NCBI RefSeq assembly: GCF_024498135.1
Contig: NZ_JANHOH010000001.1
Location: 1,364,001 to 1,428,000, forward strand
DNA length: 64,000 nucleotides
DNA from: Mucilaginibacter aquariorum
GTDB taxonomy: Bacteria; Bacteroidota; Bacteroidia; Sphingobacteriales; Sphingobacteriaceae
Direction of reading: 5' to 3'
Shown here in pieces: positions 19,401-28,700 of the stretch (its first letter is position 1; the number at the start of each line of letters is the position of its first letter). The notes beneath the pieces were generated by a model. That model had not been told where the DNA came from. It searched no databases and worked only from the letters and a program-made list of their open reading frames with translations. The position numbers and the translations under genes are program-made.

Positions 19401-19634
19401 TCCATTAACATCTGTTACAATACCTGTTGTGGTTCCTTTAATTGATACAGATACGCCCGGTAACGGCCCGGCATTATCAGATACTACCCCGGTAATAGTT
19501 TTGGTTTGTGCAAAAGCTGAATTGCACATGAGTAAAAACAAAAAAGATATAATACAATAATGTACCATCCTTTTGATTTTCACACCATAGCGAATGCCAT
19601 GGCATCCACCATAATTGGTAAAAATTTCATCCAT
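16488..19634 (-). CDS. SusC-family TonB-linked outer-membrane transporter
   Basis: A beta-barrel importer of about 1048 residues. After the signal peptide (cleavage near NSAFAQ) comes a CarboxypepD_reg-like domain (ITGVVSDNAGPLPGVSVSIKG). The plug begins near VVVGYGTQKKVTVTGSI and includes SIRGFGDPLVVIDGVP. The rest is barrel, ending LGVNVKL. There is no STN domain, so no FecR/sigma signalling is expected. The start at 19634 gives a positively charged n-region (YGVKIKRM); the internal ATG at 19568 would start the signal peptide without charge, so the longer form is kept though uncertain. It is the first gene of the PUL operon, and the intergenic region upstream carries repeated GGTTAAT sites. 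Confidence 0.95.
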   Translation of the reverse strand: MDEIFTNYGGCHGIRYGVKIKRMVHYCIISFLFLLMCNSAFAQTKTITGVVSDNAGPLPGVSVSIKGTTTGIVTDVNGKFSLNVASGQTLLFSFLGYTPQEVVVNTQETLNIKLAQSSSSLNEVVVVGYGTQKKVTVTGSIASVNNSEIVTTKNENVLNSLTGKVAGLRVVQNSAEPGSFNNSFSIRGFGDPLVVIDGVPRDNITRLDPNDIESVSVLKDASAAIYGVRAANGVILVTTKKGKKGSLELNYSGTYGYQVPSGLPKAVGAIDFMTLVNEQLLHNVNGGQVKYSDADFEAYRNGSRVSTDWYTPVIKDRVPQSQHNLNATGGNENTNYFISMGITNQAGFLRSDDLNYKRYNLRSNISTRINKNLTVDLNINGTMDQKNQPYQDAWWIIRSFWRQVPTQSIYANNNPDYFNNGQVDGTNPVALADADVNGYRVYNNKWFQSQVSATYNVPFVPGLSAKGLFSYDYYNSSNRIYQKSYNQYNYDANTDSYGAVPNQTPATFRREFFERPSTLTQFSLNYDHSFGNHNITGLLLYEESNRQQDNFYAQRELALAVDQLFSGSSTNQIGSANSGDIYNYVNKSIVGRVNYNYKSKYLAEFSFRNDGSSRFSPTKQWGFFPAGSIGWRISQEEFWKNSSALSFIDDLKFRASYGKVGDDSALAYQFLTGYRYPANGSNNQLPPGSVFDGTFVNGAQSLGIANSNLTWFNAETYNVGFDLEAWKGLLGATFNVFRRDRSGLLGTQALSLPSVVGADLPQENLNSDRTQGFEIELNHRNHIGAFNYFVKGNLAFSRTKNRTVVQARAGNSQLNWHNNQSDRWNNIYWGYGAAGQYQNYQDILNNTQFTSRNAVVGDYRYEDWNGDGQITGDDVHPIAYNSAPLTTFGLTLGGSYKGFDFNTLWQGATNVTVSYIEQLNIPLWGGGSALSQFMDRYHPADPNADPYNPNTVWVPGAYALTGTTADVNSMFNIQDASYVRLKSAELGYSIPSNFAKRIGIKGARIFVNGYNIVTFTGLKYLDPEHPSSTYGYLYPLNKTFSLGVNVKL

Positions 19635-19752
19635 AAGTAATTTGGTTTAAACTGGTTTATAATTACTCCGGTAACATTGTATTAGGATTGGTTAAGCCAT
19701 TTACAATTACTTTACCGGCACACAAGTATAAACTGAGGTGTATTAAAAGGAG

Positions 19753-19806
19753 GGTTAAAAAAGGGGTTAATACAGTTAATAATTCATTAACCGTTATTTA
19801 TTAACC
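19753..19806. promoter_or_regulatory. Cluster of GGTTAAT-type repeats upstream of susC
   Basis: The gap between susC and the membrane regulator holds GGTTAAA (19753), GGTTAAT (19765), AGTTAAT (19774), ATTAACC (19786) and ATTAACC (19800), so at least five near-identical 7-mers in both orientations. The middle pair forms GTTAAT-5 nt-ATTAAC. Repeated short sites are typical of SARP-type activators, and the neighbouring regulator has that kind of output domain. It is a candidate operator; no matching -33/-7 promoter was identified with confidence. Confidence 0.5.
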
Positions 19807-19867
19807 ACTTTTTTAAGAAATAAACAGGTGTATTCGCCGTTAAGGCAATGAAGATTGTTTGGGATGA

Positions 19868-22426
19868 TTATTTGCAGATCTTTTCGAAGTGAACCGGATA
19901 TTCACTGCCCATTGATTTTTGGTACTCAGTTACAAATTCGTCGTAAACTTTTTTGGCGTAATCAATTCCCTTGATCCGCCTGAGCGACTTAAGTTTATAT
20001 TTTAAGGCGATATCATTAAAAGGATCGATATTTAGTACCACGCGGCATACATCCAAAGCTTTTTTGTAATCGCCATTTTCGTATAGCTTTTTTATTTCGG
20101 GTAAAATTACCGGCATAAGCGATTCTTCAAAACTCAGCTTGGCATCATCCAGCCAGGTTTCGGGTACGTATTGTAAAAGCCCTCCACGTGCAAACAAATC
20201 AAATTGATCTGTTATAAATTGTTCTGCTGTGATATTGTGATCATGAATTTGATTAATGGCATCGGTTACAGTAAAATAGTCACAAAAAAAACTTTCACTT
20301 AATTTAAAACAGTAGGTATCGTTTAAAAAGCTGAGTTCGACGCCCTCAATATCGGCAATTATATTTCTGAGGTGATTAATTGTAACCCCTTTTATGTTTT
20401 TTGTTTTTACAACCTCCTTATCAGGCCATAGTATGGTAGATATTTTTTTAGAAACAACACCATGTGCATCTTTGCTATTTAACAATATTAAAATGAATAG
20501 TTGTTTTATCTTGGGGCTAAACAGGTAAGTAATATCCTTCCCGTTTTTATTAAATACAATAAACTCTCCTAATAAATAAACAGCATTGGGTTTTATATCT
20601 GCTTCTTTTTTCTTGGTATAAAAGTCGGGTACTATTTCATCGTCAGCCTTTAGTGTATCAGCTTTCGGTTTTGGTCTTTTTATGAAGTACCACACAGCCC
20701 CGCATATAAGTATTACAAAGGCGATTAGATATTTATAGGCACCGTTAAACCGGCTTGTACTCGTTTGCTGCGAGCTTAAATAAGCCTGCTGGCTTACCGG
20801 CGGGGATGTAAGGGCATAGATCTTGACGGTAGATTGCAACGGAGAAGTAAACTCCTGGGTCGCGCAAAAAAACTCATCCTGCTTTGGATTAAAAAATAAA
20901 TTAAAATCACTTTCGATCCGTTCTGAAGCAACCGGTATAGTGCCGCTAACTATTTCGTACGAACCATCTTTAACAGAGAATTTATAAAGCCTTAAATTAG
21001 TTTTTGGCTTTTCGTGTGGATAACATAACGCATAGAAAAACTTTTTATCTTTTGACAGGATCAGATTATTAGCCGAAACAAAAGGTTCTTCGTCGGGGCT
21101 TATTTCCCAACATTTTTTAATAACACGGGTGGTTAAATTAATTCTGTAAAGGTCATAAAAATGCTTCCCTCCAATAATTTGATTGCCCGATTGATTACCA
21201 TAACCACCAAATATGTAAACTTCGTTGTTTTCATCGGCCTGGCTGCTCCCCGAAAAAAAGCGTGGGGATATTGTATCGCCGGTAAACAATACCTTTTCCC
21301 AGCTATCTGTAGTTTGTTGATATTTAAAGAAATCTTTATGATAAGAGAACGAACCATATCCGCCAAAAAGGTAAATGTTGTTTTGATCTTTATCAAAAAA
21401 TATATTGTGGTGGTGCCTTTGTTGCTTTATTAAAGCTTTACCAACAGCTTCCCATTTTAAAGTACTTAGATCAAGCGCTGCTATGCTATGCAATGAATCT
21501 GGCGGTTGTACTTCATAAACATAGCACTTGTTTTGTTTATTGTTAATTATGCTTTTGCCTAGCAAAAGCGTCATGGGTATTTTATTATTATAAGGTTTAC
21601 TTACTACATTATCTCCCTGTACGTTATACTGTATCAACGAATCTTTTTTAAACATAAACAACATCTGTTGATTTACATCAAAGTTTAATCCTGCTACTTC
21701 ATTAAGGGTCCGTTTAAATTTAGGTGTCCAAAAGTATGATTCATTTATAAGCCAGGCCGGATGATCTACATAACCAACGGCATCCCCATCACCGGTATGC
21801 ACGTTGTGCCCATTCCACTCGTTAAGCGGGAAATAATATTTTTTGCTATCATCATTAATAGTCAAATTTTTGATGGCCATATTGGGCACGTCAGAGTAAT
21901 GCTTATTCTTGCCAAAGGTTAATTCGGGCGTTATTTTACCTTCAAAACCAAAGTCTTTTGCTTTATACCATTTGTTATTTACAAAAAAGCTTACCGTATT
22001 GGCTTTTAAGTTGATATCAGCCTTTACCCTTATCCATTTCCGCTTTTTTAATTGTGTTAAATTAAGCGGTATCTCAATCTTATTGCTTTTACTATCAATA
22101 TTGAAATTTAATGTTGGCGAGCCATTATGGTTAAAAATATAAGTTAGGCTGTAAGAGTTGCCCTTTGTATCGGTTATATTAAATACATAACCTAAGTGAT
22201 CATTATCCCATAAAGACAAATCAAAACTTATTGATAAATGGTCATTAAACGTAGGTTTATCATCGGCAAAAACAACATACGATGTACGTTTACTTAGTAA
22301 ACTGTCATTTGAGTTAAATTGCAGCCCCTGTGCGTTGCCTTGTAATGCGGGCAATAGCATTATTAATATATAAATAGCTTTACAAACCGTTTTAGACAGT
22401 AATAAAATTCTATTATACAGGCTCAT
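19868..22426 (-). CDS. Membrane-spanning one-component regulator: lectin/Kelch sensor with SARP-like DNA-binding output
   Basis: An 852-residue protein. It has an N-terminal signal/anchor (cleavage near GNAQ). Residues about 35-210 look like a LamG/concanavalin-type sandwich (SISFDLSLWD, WIRVKADINL, VSFFVNNKWY). Residues about 230-555 are Kelch/beta-propeller-like, with repeated NIYLFGGYG and EVYIFGGYG motifs. One membrane span lies near 568-588 (YLIAFVILICGAVWYFI). The cytoplasmic part has a winged-helix OmpR/SARP-like region (about 610-715; FSPKIKQLFILILL, KNIKGVTINHLRNII) and a TPR-like bacterial transcriptional activator region to the end. No kinase or receiver motif is present. Placed upstream of susC in the same direction, it probably senses a mannan fragment and activates the PUL. 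Confidence 0.75.
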   Translation of the reverse strand: MSLYNRILLLSKTVCKAIYILIMLLPALQGNAQGLQFNSNDSLLSKRTSYVVFADDKPTFNDHLSISFDLSLWDNDHLGYVFNITDTKGNSYSLTYIFNHNGSPTLNFNIDSKSNKIEIPLNLTQLKKRKWIRVKADINLKANTVSFFVNNKWYKAKDFGFEGKITPELTFGKNKHYSDVPNMAIKNLTINDDSKKYYFPLNEWNGHNVHTGDGDAVGYVDHPAWLINESYFWTPKFKRTLNEVAGLNFDVNQQMLFMFKKDSLIQYNVQGDNVVSKPYNNKIPMTLLLGKSIINNKQNKCYVYEVQPPDSLHSIAALDLSTLKWEAVGKALIKQQRHHHNIFFDKDQNNIYLFGGYGSFSYHKDFFKYQQTTDSWEKVLFTGDTISPRFFSGSSQADENNEVYIFGGYGNQSGNQIIGGKHFYDLYRINLTTRVIKKCWEISPDEEPFVSANNLILSKDKKFFYALCYPHEKPKTNLRLYKFSVKDGSYEIVSGTIPVASERIESDFNLFFNPKQDEFFCATQEFTSPLQSTVKIYALTSPPVSQQAYLSSQQTSTSRFNGAYKYLIAFVILICGAVWYFIKRPKPKADTLKADDEIVPDFYTKKKEADIKPNAVYLLGEFIVFNKNGKDITYLFSPKIKQLFILILLNSKDAHGVVSKKISTILWPDKEVVKTKNIKGVTINHLRNIIADIEGVELSFLNDTYCFKLSESFFCDYFTVTDAINQIHDHNITAEQFITDQFDLFARGGLLQYVPETWLDDAKLSFEESLMPVILPEIKKLYENGDYKKALDVCRVVLNIDPFNDIALKYKLKSLRRIKGIDYAKKVYDEFVTEYQKSMGSEYPVHFEKICK

Positions 22427-22670
22427 TATAAAAGTGGATGATTGTAGGTAAGTTTAGCACAACCACAAAATTATGTTTTTTCGTGGCGAAAAAAATCGTT
22501 TTCTTTTGCTGAAATGGCTTTTTCAGTATCTGCCTGATAATGCTTTGGTTTACAATTTTATAAGCCTCGCCAATGTACCAATAGCAAATCTTTAGCTTTA
22601 GAAGGTATCAGTGTTTTCTCCACAAAGGTTGCGCCGCGTAAACCATTTACATACTTTCGCCGTAACCAAT

Positions 22671-24500
22671 ATGAAAGTAATTATAGCTGAAAAGCCATCG
22701 GTAGGGCGCGAGATAGCCAAAGTGTTTGGCGCTACCACTAAAAAGGACGGTTATATGGAAGGCAAAGGCTACACCTTTACCTGGGCTTTTGGACATCTCT
22801 TACAACTGGCCGCCCCTCAAGAATATGGTTATTATGGCTGGAATGTACAGAACCTGCCCATGCTGCCGCAAAAGTTCAAGCTATCCGTCCGTAAGGTAAA
22901 AACCAAGGATGGCATGGTGGAAGACCCCGGTGTAAGGAAACAATTGGATATTATTAAGGCCTTATTTGATGAAGCTACCGAGATCATTGTAGCTACAGAT
23001 GCCGGGCGGGAAGGTGAACTGATCTTCAGATACATTTACTACTACCTCAAATGCAAGAAACCATTTAAACGATTATGGATCTCTTCGCAAACTGATGCAG
23101 CGATAAAAGAGGGATTTCGTAACCTAAAGCCGGGTTCAGATTATGATGCACTGTTCAATTCTGCGCATTGCCGTTCACAATCCGACTGGTTGGTGGGAAT
23201 GAACGCCACACAGGCGCTCAGTTTATCATCGGGCACGCGGTCGGTATTATCGTTAGGCAGGGTGCAAACCCCTACCCTGGCCATGATCTGTGCACGATAT
23301 TTAGAGAATAAAAATTTTGTGCCGCAAACCTACTACCAGGTCAGTATTCAGCCAGATAAAGATGGGCAAGTGTTTAAAGCGGTTTCTGAAAAAAACTTTA
23401 AAACTAAAGAAGAAGCACAGGCAGTGCTTGATCTGGTAGAAGATGTTACTTTAGGTTTCCCACAAGGAGGTCATATTTTAAGTGTGGAAGCCAAGCCGCG
23501 TAAAGAACCACCTCCGCTATTGCATGACCTAAGCAGTTTACAACAAGAGGCCAACAAACGCAAAGGTTTTACGGCTGACCAAACGCTAACCTTGCTGCAG
23601 AACCTATATGAAAGCAAGCTGGTTACTTACCCACGTACGGGCAGCCGTTATATTGGTGATGATGTGTATGCCGGTGTACCGGCATTAATTGACAAGTTTA
23701 TGGATCATAAGGAGTTTGGCAAACAGGCCACGCTACTTTCCGGTGCCAAATTGAACAAGCGCAGTGTTAATGCAAAAAAGGTGACTGATCACCATGCGAT
23801 ATTGCCTACCGGCGAAACACCCCACCAGCTTTCAGCTGATCAGCAGGCCATTTATGATATGGTGGCGGGACGGATGCTGGAAGCTTTTCACCAGGATTGT
23901 ATCAAAGAGATCACTAAAATCACTGTACAATCCGGATCTAAATTTATTGCAAGCGGTACTGTGATCCAAACCGCCGGTTGGCGTTTGGTATTCAATGATA
24001 AAGATGAGGAAAAAAAGGATGAGGAAAACGCGACACTGCCCAAAGTAACACAAGGTGAAAACCTTCCTGTTACAGATAAAGCCTTATTAGAGAAACAAAC
24101 CAAGCCAAAGCCTTTATATAACGAGGCAAGCTTGCTGAAAGCATTAGAGACAGCGGGTAAAGAAATTGATGATGAGGAACTGCGCCAGGCTATGAAAGAT
24201 AGCGGCCTGGGTACACCGGCTACAAGGGCGGCCATGATAGAAACCTTGCTAAAACGCAATTATATTTCAAGAGAAAAGAAAAACCTGGTCCCTACAGAGA
24301 CCGGCCTTGCGGTTTATGAAGTAGTTAAACATCAGCAAATTGCACAAGCCGAACTAACCGGTAACTGGGAAAAGCGACTGGAAGAGATAAGAAGTGGCGC
24401 TTCGGTTAGTGCATTTCAGGAAGAGATCAAAACCTACACCCGGGCCATTACGCAAGAATTGCTTCAGGCAGGAAAAGGAATGGTGATCAAGGTATCCTAA
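22671..24500 (+). CDS. topB: DNA topoisomerase III
   Basis: Type IA topoisomerase of about 609 residues. MKVIIAEKPSVGREIA starts the TOPRIM domain, which continues with ATDAGREGELIFR. The catalytic Tyr is Tyr320 in LVTYPRTGSRYIG. The MNATQALS and SLGRVQTPTLAMI motifs are also typical. The C-terminus (GLGTPATRAAMIETLLKRNYI) completes the core, and no zinc ribbons follow, as in TopB rather than TopA. The ATG at 22671 begins the conserved domain exactly; an in-frame upstream start at 22611 adds 20 non-conserved residues. Its stop overlaps the stop of the convergent small gene by 4 bases. TopB genes in Bacteroidota also occur on mobile elements, but no integrase or conjugation gene is nearby. Confidence 0.93.
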   Translation: MKVIIAEKPSVGREIAKVFGATTKKDGYMEGKGYTFTWAFGHLLQLAAPQEYGYYGWNVQNLPMLPQKFKLSVRKVKTKDGMVEDPGVRKQLDIIKALFDEATEIIVATDAGREGELIFRYIYYYLKCKKPFKRLWISSQTDAAIKEGFRNLKPGSDYDALFNSAHCRSQSDWLVGMNATQALSLSSGTRSVLSLGRVQTPTLAMICARYLENKNFVPQTYYQVSIQPDKDGQVFKAVSEKNFKTKEEAQAVLDLVEDVTLGFPQGGHILSVEAKPRKEPPPLLHDLSSLQQEANKRKGFTADQTLTLLQNLYESKLVTYPRTGSRYIGDDVYAGVPALIDKFMDHKEFGKQATLLSGAKLNKRSVNAKKVTDHHAILPTGETPHQLSADQQAIYDMVAGRMLEAFHQDCIKEITKITVQSGSKFIASGTVIQTAGWRLVFNDKDEEKKDEENATLPKVTQGENLPVTDKALLEKQTKPKPLYNEASLLKALETAGKEIDDEELRQAMKDSGLGTPATRAAMIETLLKRNYISREKKNLVPTETGLAVYEVVKHQQIAQAELTGNWEKRLEEIRSGASVSAFQEEIKTYTRAITQELLQAGKGMVIKVS

Positions 24501-24736
24501 AGCGCTAAACGGTTCTTACCAAGTATTACCTCGTCAATACATTTACCTATAGTAGTTAAAAGATAATTATCCAGGATATCTTCATTTCTTTGTAACCATG
24601 CGTTGCCCGATTTAAAAAGCATAGCTGCTTTACCATCTGCAAATTGTACTTTCCATACTTTCCAGCTTTTGTATAAGTCGGTGGTGATCTGTATTAACTG
24701 GGTAGTACCGTCGGCTAATTTTATTCTGTATTTCAT
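24497..24736 (-). CDS. Small protein of unknown function
   Basis: A 79-residue protein starting MKYRIKLADGTTQLIQITTD, with a short beta-rich N-terminal half (WKVWKVQFADGKAAMLF) and a helical end. No family was recognised. It is convergent with topB, and their stop codons share the bases CTAA. The well-formed N-terminus and lack of any competing gene support it being real. The compact beta pattern would fit a small Tudor/SH3-like fold, but this is only an impression. Confidence 0.55.
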   Translation of the reverse strand: MKYRIKLADGTTQLIQITTDLYKSWKVWKVQFADGKAAMLFKSGNAWLQRNEDILDNYLLTTIGKCIDEVILGKNRLAL

Positions 24737-25033
24737 AGGTAAATTAAATGTAAGAACCCAACCTCTAATGTTTCTAATACAGCAATAAGTACGTTAAAAA
24801 ACCTATAATATTATATTCTATTTTATACTTGCAGGCTCATACAAACTAAAGCGTTCATCATCAGTTAGAACCGTGCACTACAACTTTAAGTTGTAAAACA
24901 ACAAAAATATTTTTTTTGTAAAATTATTGATACAATCAAAGGGTTTTCATTAACTTAGCTTTGCAGTCTACCATCTGCGTGTCCGATCAAATACTTGCGA
25001 TTTTTATTTTTTTACCTGTAAATTCTAATTGCT
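24737..25033. other. Divergent intergenic region upstream of the LuxR-type gene
   Basis: About 297 AT-rich bases between divergent genes, so both promoters should be here. TAGCTTTG at 24956-24963 matches the Bacteroidota -7 box (TAnnTTTG) and would start transcription about 65 bases before the LuxR-type ATG, but no TTTG lies at the right distance upstream. No RNA gene or repeat was seen. Confidence 0.35.
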
Positions 25034-25759
25034 ATGAGTATTAGTTTACATGCAAATCTACCTAAAGATATCGCTTGTCAATCCGCTTTATTTTCGTTAA
25101 ATAACAAAATAGACACCAAAGAGTTGGACATAGAGGATGTAGGCAATTTAATTCCCGGCAGCGTTATGGTGCAGGATCTGGATGAACTTACAAACCTGTA
25201 TATGAACGATAATGGCTGCCGCATACTAAAGCGTTGTAAAGAGGAGCTTAACAGCTTGGGGCCGGCCTATTTTGATATGTTTTTCCCGCCCGAAGAGATC
25301 GAAATTTTAAAGATCGAGGTTAGGAAGTTTCTGGAACTCGGCGACCCATCACTTATATATTCCTTCTTTCAACGGGTAAGACCCGATAAAAACAGCGATT
25401 ATAAATGGTATTTGAGCAATGTAAGGCTTTTCCTTCCCTTTGCCCCCGGCGAAAACCTCAAACTAATAAATGTTGCCATAGAAGTTGATAATATATCCTA
25501 CGCATCTAAAAAGATCAATTCTATATGTGAGCAAAATGAGTTTGCCCAGAAAAATTACTTTAAATATCTTTTGCTCACCAAACGCGAAAAAGAGATAATA
25601 AAGCTGATTGCCAATGGGTATAACAGCCGTTATATTTCAGATACGCTTTTTATATCGTTACATACCGTAAATAACCATAGAAAGAACATTTTGAACAAAC
25701 TGAACATTAAAGGAATAATTGATCTGATAAAGTTTGCTGCTGCATATAGCATAATATAA
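25034..25759 (+). CDS. LuxR-family transcriptional regulator with PAS-like sensor
   Basis: A 241-residue cytoplasmic protein. Residues about 35-160 look PAS-like (VMVQDLDELTNLYMND, then YKWYLSNVRLFLPF). Residues 178-238 are a LuxR-type helix-turn-helix: LTKREKEIIKLIANGYNS, then ISLHTVNNHRKNILNKLN. No receiver domain or phospho-acceptor Asp motif is evident. Bacteroidota often carry such PAS-LuxR proteins as stand-alone regulators. It converges with the large membrane protein, the stops being only 7 bases apart, so it is not part of that operon. Targets are unknown. Confidence 0.85.
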   Translation: MSISLHANLPKDIACQSALFSLNNKIDTKELDIEDVGNLIPGSVMVQDLDELTNLYMNDNGCRILKRCKEELNSLGPAYFDMFFPPEEIEILKIEVRKFLELGDPSLIYSFFQRVRPDKNSDYKWYLSNVRLFLPFAPGENLKLINVAIEVDNISYASKKINSICEQNEFAQKNYFKYLLLTKREKEIIKLIANGYNSRYISDTLFISLHTVNNHRKNILNKLNIKGIIDLIKFAAAYSII

Positions 25760-25766
25760 AATTTAT

Positions 25767-28700
25767 TTAGGCTGCTTTTTGGCCGTTACTTTCAAACATA
25801 GTTACAAATTTAAGCACAGCCGGCAATGCTGCTGTTAAAACACCTAAATAGGTAATTATAGTTGAATAGGTTTCTTGTTGCGATGCGAAGAGAAACGCTA
25901 AAACCGCAACAATCAATATCATTAACGGTGTTTTAAGCTTGTTCCAATTACCGTTATCTGTAATTTGCTTCCGTATCAGCATTGCTTCAGACGTGCCGAT
26001 AGCAGTAAGTATAAAATTCCTGAAGCCTTTATTGAATAAATGTAACGCTCCATTTTTTCGTATAATTAGCCCTTTGCTTACCAGCATAGTGAGGTTATAA
26101 TCGTCATAGGAGTTTACAAGGCTATCTTCGGCCAGGTCATATAACAAAAACTTTTCTTCCTTTGTTAACGATTGCCATATATACATGTAAAAATAATGGG
26201 ATGTGACCTGCATTTTAAAAGCAAGGGAATCGCCATCGAGGTAACCGGGCATAATTGCATCTAATTTTTCAAGCGAGGTTACCAGTGGTTCCTGCATCTT
26301 GTTTAAGAAGTGCGTATGGCTGGTCTCTTGCAGCAATACCTTTTTCCAGGCTGCCAAATCATCTGATATAGGCAGGTTACTTGTGACGAGCCTATCTATA
26401 ATTATCTTAAAATGCCCTAATAGTACATGCCATCTTTCCAGGTCATGTTCGGGCTTTCTTCCATCAGCTTGTCGTAAAGTTCTTTCATTAAGCGATTCAA
26501 GAAAGTTTACCGGGTGCACAGTAGAGGTGATAAATATTTTGCCTCTGTTCTTCTGCAGCAAATTTTCCAAGAAGTTCAGCTTTATAGAGTTGGTTAAAGC
26601 GCTTTGTATATCATATTCAAAGTGGTTAACTATTATAAGCGAAAATTCTCCATTCAAAGCTAATTTAGATATATTGATCCAATCACAATTGGTTTTTAAA
26701 GCTTCTTCATTATCGGGAATAAATATCATATCTACTACTAACACATTCCCTAATGAGTTATCGCTTTCATTAAGCACAGCAATTTTTCCATCTTTTCCGT
26801 AAATCTTTTTACCGGCTATCAATTGTTTAATTTTTTCCAACTTACCTGAACCTGGAGAGCCAATTATAAACAGCAATGAATTTAGCTTAGAGTTTGTTAA
26901 AAGTACCTGATCAATATCTTGCCAGCCAGACTCCTTTGGAAGGTTTAAGGCAAATAATTTACGAATGATAAGATGCAATATCCGCCAAAAAATAAAAAGC
27001 GACATGATAAACAAGAACCAATACATTATACCATAATTAGTTAGTGGCAGTATGTGTGGCAGCATATAATTTAATCTGGCGGATGTTAGTGTAAGATACC
27101 TGCCGGATGGCAACAAATAAGAAGTAGATGAAGGTTTGCTATCAAACAAACTATTGAATATCAAAGAGTTTCCTGGATGGTTATTATAAAATTCGTCTAT
27201 CCCACTTTTATCAAGGTTGTTATAGCTCATATTATTAAATAACCATGCAGTTTTTATCTCGGCATAAGAGGGTTCTTGTTTCGGAAGGGCTTTTGAATTA
27301 ATACTTATATCTTTTATCCAAACATTGTCAGTATAAACGTTTTTTAATTTAATAAGCGAACTGTCATTTGGCGTCGACAACTTTTTTACAACTTCTTGCA
27401 TAAAAAACGTATGCCTGTATCTGGATGTTAACCTTTCGTTATAGTTATATGATGAGGTATAAAATAGTGCGACAGGTATACCACTGGTAATAATTAACCG
27501 GGTAACTATCATTAAGGAGTAGCTGGAACTAAAATCCCAGGAACTTGCCGAAAGCCTGTGCTTTATCCGCCTTAAGCCTCCAAATAATCTTACTGATATT
27601 TTTACAAAACCCCATGAAATACCTATCAATACCGCCTCAAACAATAAAAACAGTAACGCCTGACCCTGTATCATGATCAAAGCAATAAAGTTTATAACTA
27701 TAATTATGGTTAGCAAGGCAGCATTCCCTTTTCTCTTTTCAGAATATTTTAACGGCTCTAGTTTTCTATAACTGTCTGAATAAAGAATATTTAAAAACAA
27801 GGTAACGGCCGTTGCCGAGAATAACAGTATGAAAAAAAATTGTAAGAAGCTGGTTATATTATAAAATATAATGAGCAGTAGTATGTTTATAATGTTTAAA
27901 ACTATTGCCAAATTGTATTGATGATGGTAGCGCGAATCTGGTCGTATCCATGAGATATCAAAATACTGTTTTTCAAAAAAGGATTGCTTTCTGCAAAGAA
28001 TAAATATGAGTAGCAGTTGAACAATGAGGATCAGAAAAAAGGCGATGAGCATATAAAAGCTAAAAGAGAATATTTTAATATCTCTCATGTTTTTAAACGA
28101 TGTACTCTCAAATACAAGCACATAGTAAGGCAGATTTTGAATAGGCCTGGCGTAAAACTTATAATCATCTCCCGAATACCTGGCTTCAAAAAAATCGCTT
28201 CCCTGACTTGTAATCAAACCATTTAACTTCTGTTTATCCAAAACTTCACTCAGGAAATTCTCGTTAAGATTTTTAGTTGTATCAGAATGATAAAGCACCC
28301 TACCTTGCGCATTTACTATGCAATAGAATAAGCCCTTTGGCAATACCGGCTGTTTAAGGCATTTTAGATTGACCGTTAAGGCAGCCACAACAGCATCCTT
28401 GTTAACAGATGGAATGGATATAACAGTGGTAAACTTGCCGCTCGTCCATGATACTATCTGGTCTACATAATATGGCTTGCTTAGTTGATTGGCCATGAAA
28501 TAGGTTTTGCCGGCAACTATGCTTTTAAAATAATCTCTTTCGCCGAAATTCCCCGATGGCGAACTGTCATACAAGGCCGACCAGTTGTTTACTTCCAATC
28601 CATTTGCTTGTATCCAATAAACCTTATTAAGATCAAATACCTGAAAAACCGAATCTAACGTTTTGCCATATTTATTATTAAGCCGGGTACTATCAGAATC

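Noticed and set aside
19868..22426. Hybrid two-component system regulator for the PUL
   Set aside because: No histidine-kinase, ATPase or receiver motifs are present; the output resembles a SARP-type activator.
24956..24963. TAGCTTTG as a firm promoter for the LuxR-type gene
   Set aside because: It matches the -7 box, but there is no TTTG -33 box at proper distance, so it is mentioned only within the intergenic entry.
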